Source: JAKFWI01 sp050246435 (GTDB taxonomy: Bacteria > Pseudomonadota > Alphaproteobacteria > Caulobacterales > Aquidulcibacteraceae). From it: a DNA stretch of 7,155 bases. The notes under the pieces are model-generated. The model did no database searches, was not told the DNA's origin, and saw only the letters and a program-made list of their open reading frames with translations. Every line of letters begins with the position of its first letter. Positions within the stretch are counted from its first letter, which is position 1. Positions 6,792 to 7,155 of the stretch are shown here, in pieces. The stretch spans positions 1 to 7,155 of the forward strand of contig JBFWWB010000130.1 of the NCBI GenBank assembly GCA_050246435.1, written 5' to 3'. A program made the translations under genes and the position numbers.

Positions 6792-6816
6792 ATGCGTGCT
6801 TGGCGCGCGCGCATTT
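6792..6816 (+). terminator. Weak candidate terminator after dctA
   Basis: ATGCGTGC (6792-6799) and GCGCGCAT (6807-6814) pair over 8 positions with one U-G wobble around a 7-base loop, six bases after the dctA stop. Only two further T residues follow the arm before a G, so the U-tract is poor. Several other GC-rich pairings (for example GGCGCG 6802-6807 with CGCGCC 6824-6829) compete. The rest of the gap, to 6883, is less GC-rich and holds nothing I recognise. Confidence 0.3.
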
Positions 6817-6883
6817 GCGCCGCCGCGCCGTCAGGTGCGGAAGTTATGCATGGTTGGTCCCGTTCAGGATATCGTTTGCGTGC

Positions 6884-7153
6884 TTAGGAGGTATCCGCCG
6901 GGGCCGGCGCGGCGATACGATCAACCTCCTGCTGGGCTTCGTCCAGCGTTTCGCGGAATGGCGCGCGGAAGCGGTAGCGCGCGAAGCGCGCGGCGACGTT
7001 TTCGCGCCGTGCGTCCTGGAGCCGGCGGGCCAGGCGGCGGACTGCGCGGGCGCGATCCTGCGCCAGGCGCAAGAGGGCTTCCAGCCGGCGCGCAAGCGGC
7101 AGGGCGTTGGGACGAAGCCCGTGCGCCATCCCGGGAAGCGGCAGGGTGGCGGC
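6884..7153 (-). CDS. Hypothetical Arg/Ala-rich protein, C-terminal part (partial at right edge)
   Basis: An open frame on the - strand ends with TAA at 6884-6886 and stays open to the right edge (89 codons seen). From the ATG at 7129 it would be 81 aa. No Shine-Dalgarno precedes that ATG, and the eight codons before it (AATLPLPG) read naturally, so this is more likely the end of a longer protein. The sequence is strongly helix-forming and basic, with about 18 Arg and no Lys in the last 81 residues, for example LARRLEALLRLAQDRARAV and RETLDEAQQEVDRIAA, ending in the flexible tail APAPADTS. Third codon positions are GC-rich as in the neighbours, and the other overlapping frame is low-complexity, so this frame is preferred. 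No family is recognised. It converges on dctA with a 97-base gap. Confidence 0.5.
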   Translation of the reverse strand, partial: AATLPLPGMAHGLRPNALPLARRLEALLRLAQDRARAVRRLARRLQDARRENVAARFARYRFRAPFRETLDEAQQEVDRIAAPAPADTS

Positions 7154-7155
7154 GC

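Noticed and set aside
6844..7095. - strand open frame (83 codons) overlapping the right-edge gene
   Set aside because: Its product is Ser/Arg/Pro/Trp-rich and its third positions lack the GC bias of the neighbours. The 6884-7153 frame fits better.
1..7155. Possible undescribed multi-gene system or mobile element
   Set aside because: There is no transposase, integrase, toxin-antitoxin pair, defence-type gene cluster, terminal repeat or compositional break. The genes are separate housekeeping or transport units with their own boundaries.

Overview
This is a compact, GC-rich chromosomal segment that looks alphaproteobacterial. The evidence is third-codon positions rich in G/C, a GTTC-N7-GTTC-type SOS operator (the alphaproteobacterial LexA motif) in front of uvrA, and a UvrA with alphaproteobacterial-style wording (for example CPVSGFTIPEIEPRLFSFN). 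The order or genus cannot be fixed from the sequence alone. There are no tRNA, rRNA, CRISPR, insertion-sequence or phage signatures. No gap between genes exceeds about 185 bases.

Layout from left to right. (1) The last codons of an unidentified + strand gene end at 83. (2) A + strand alpha/beta-hydrolase of 306 aa (190-1110) has a good ribosome binding site and is followed by a textbook intrinsic terminator (1136-1169). (3) A + strand drug/metabolite (EamA/DMT) transporter of 339 aa lies at 1225-2244. (4) uvrA, about 1006 aa, is on the - strand and convergent with the transporter; the two stop codons are only 18 bases apart. (5) A divergent control region of about 183 bases (5284-5466) holds a perfect LexA box on the uvrA side and a leader hairpin plus strong ribosome binding site on the + side. 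(6) A DctA-type C4-dicarboxylate symporter of 439 aa (5467-6786) is on the + strand. (7) A - strand, Arg/Ala-rich reading frame of unknown function (6884-7153) runs off the right edge.

The genes do not form one pathway. uvrA is the damage-recognition ATPase of nucleotide excision repair and appears to be SOS-controlled. dctA imports succinate, malate and fumarate. The DMT protein is an exporter or permease of unknown substrate. The hydrolase is an isolated metabolic enzyme. Each main gene seems to be its own transcription unit: terminators or convergent ends separate them, and uvrA and dctA diverge.

I found no convincing undescribed multi-gene system. The points worth a second look are small in scale: the SOS operator overlapping a likely -10 element, the compact convergent terminator region where both TAG stops sit in the arms of one hairpin and the uvrA lysine codons supply a U-run, a Cys-to-Ser change in the first UvrA zinc module, and an Asn at the usual acid position of the hydrolase triad.
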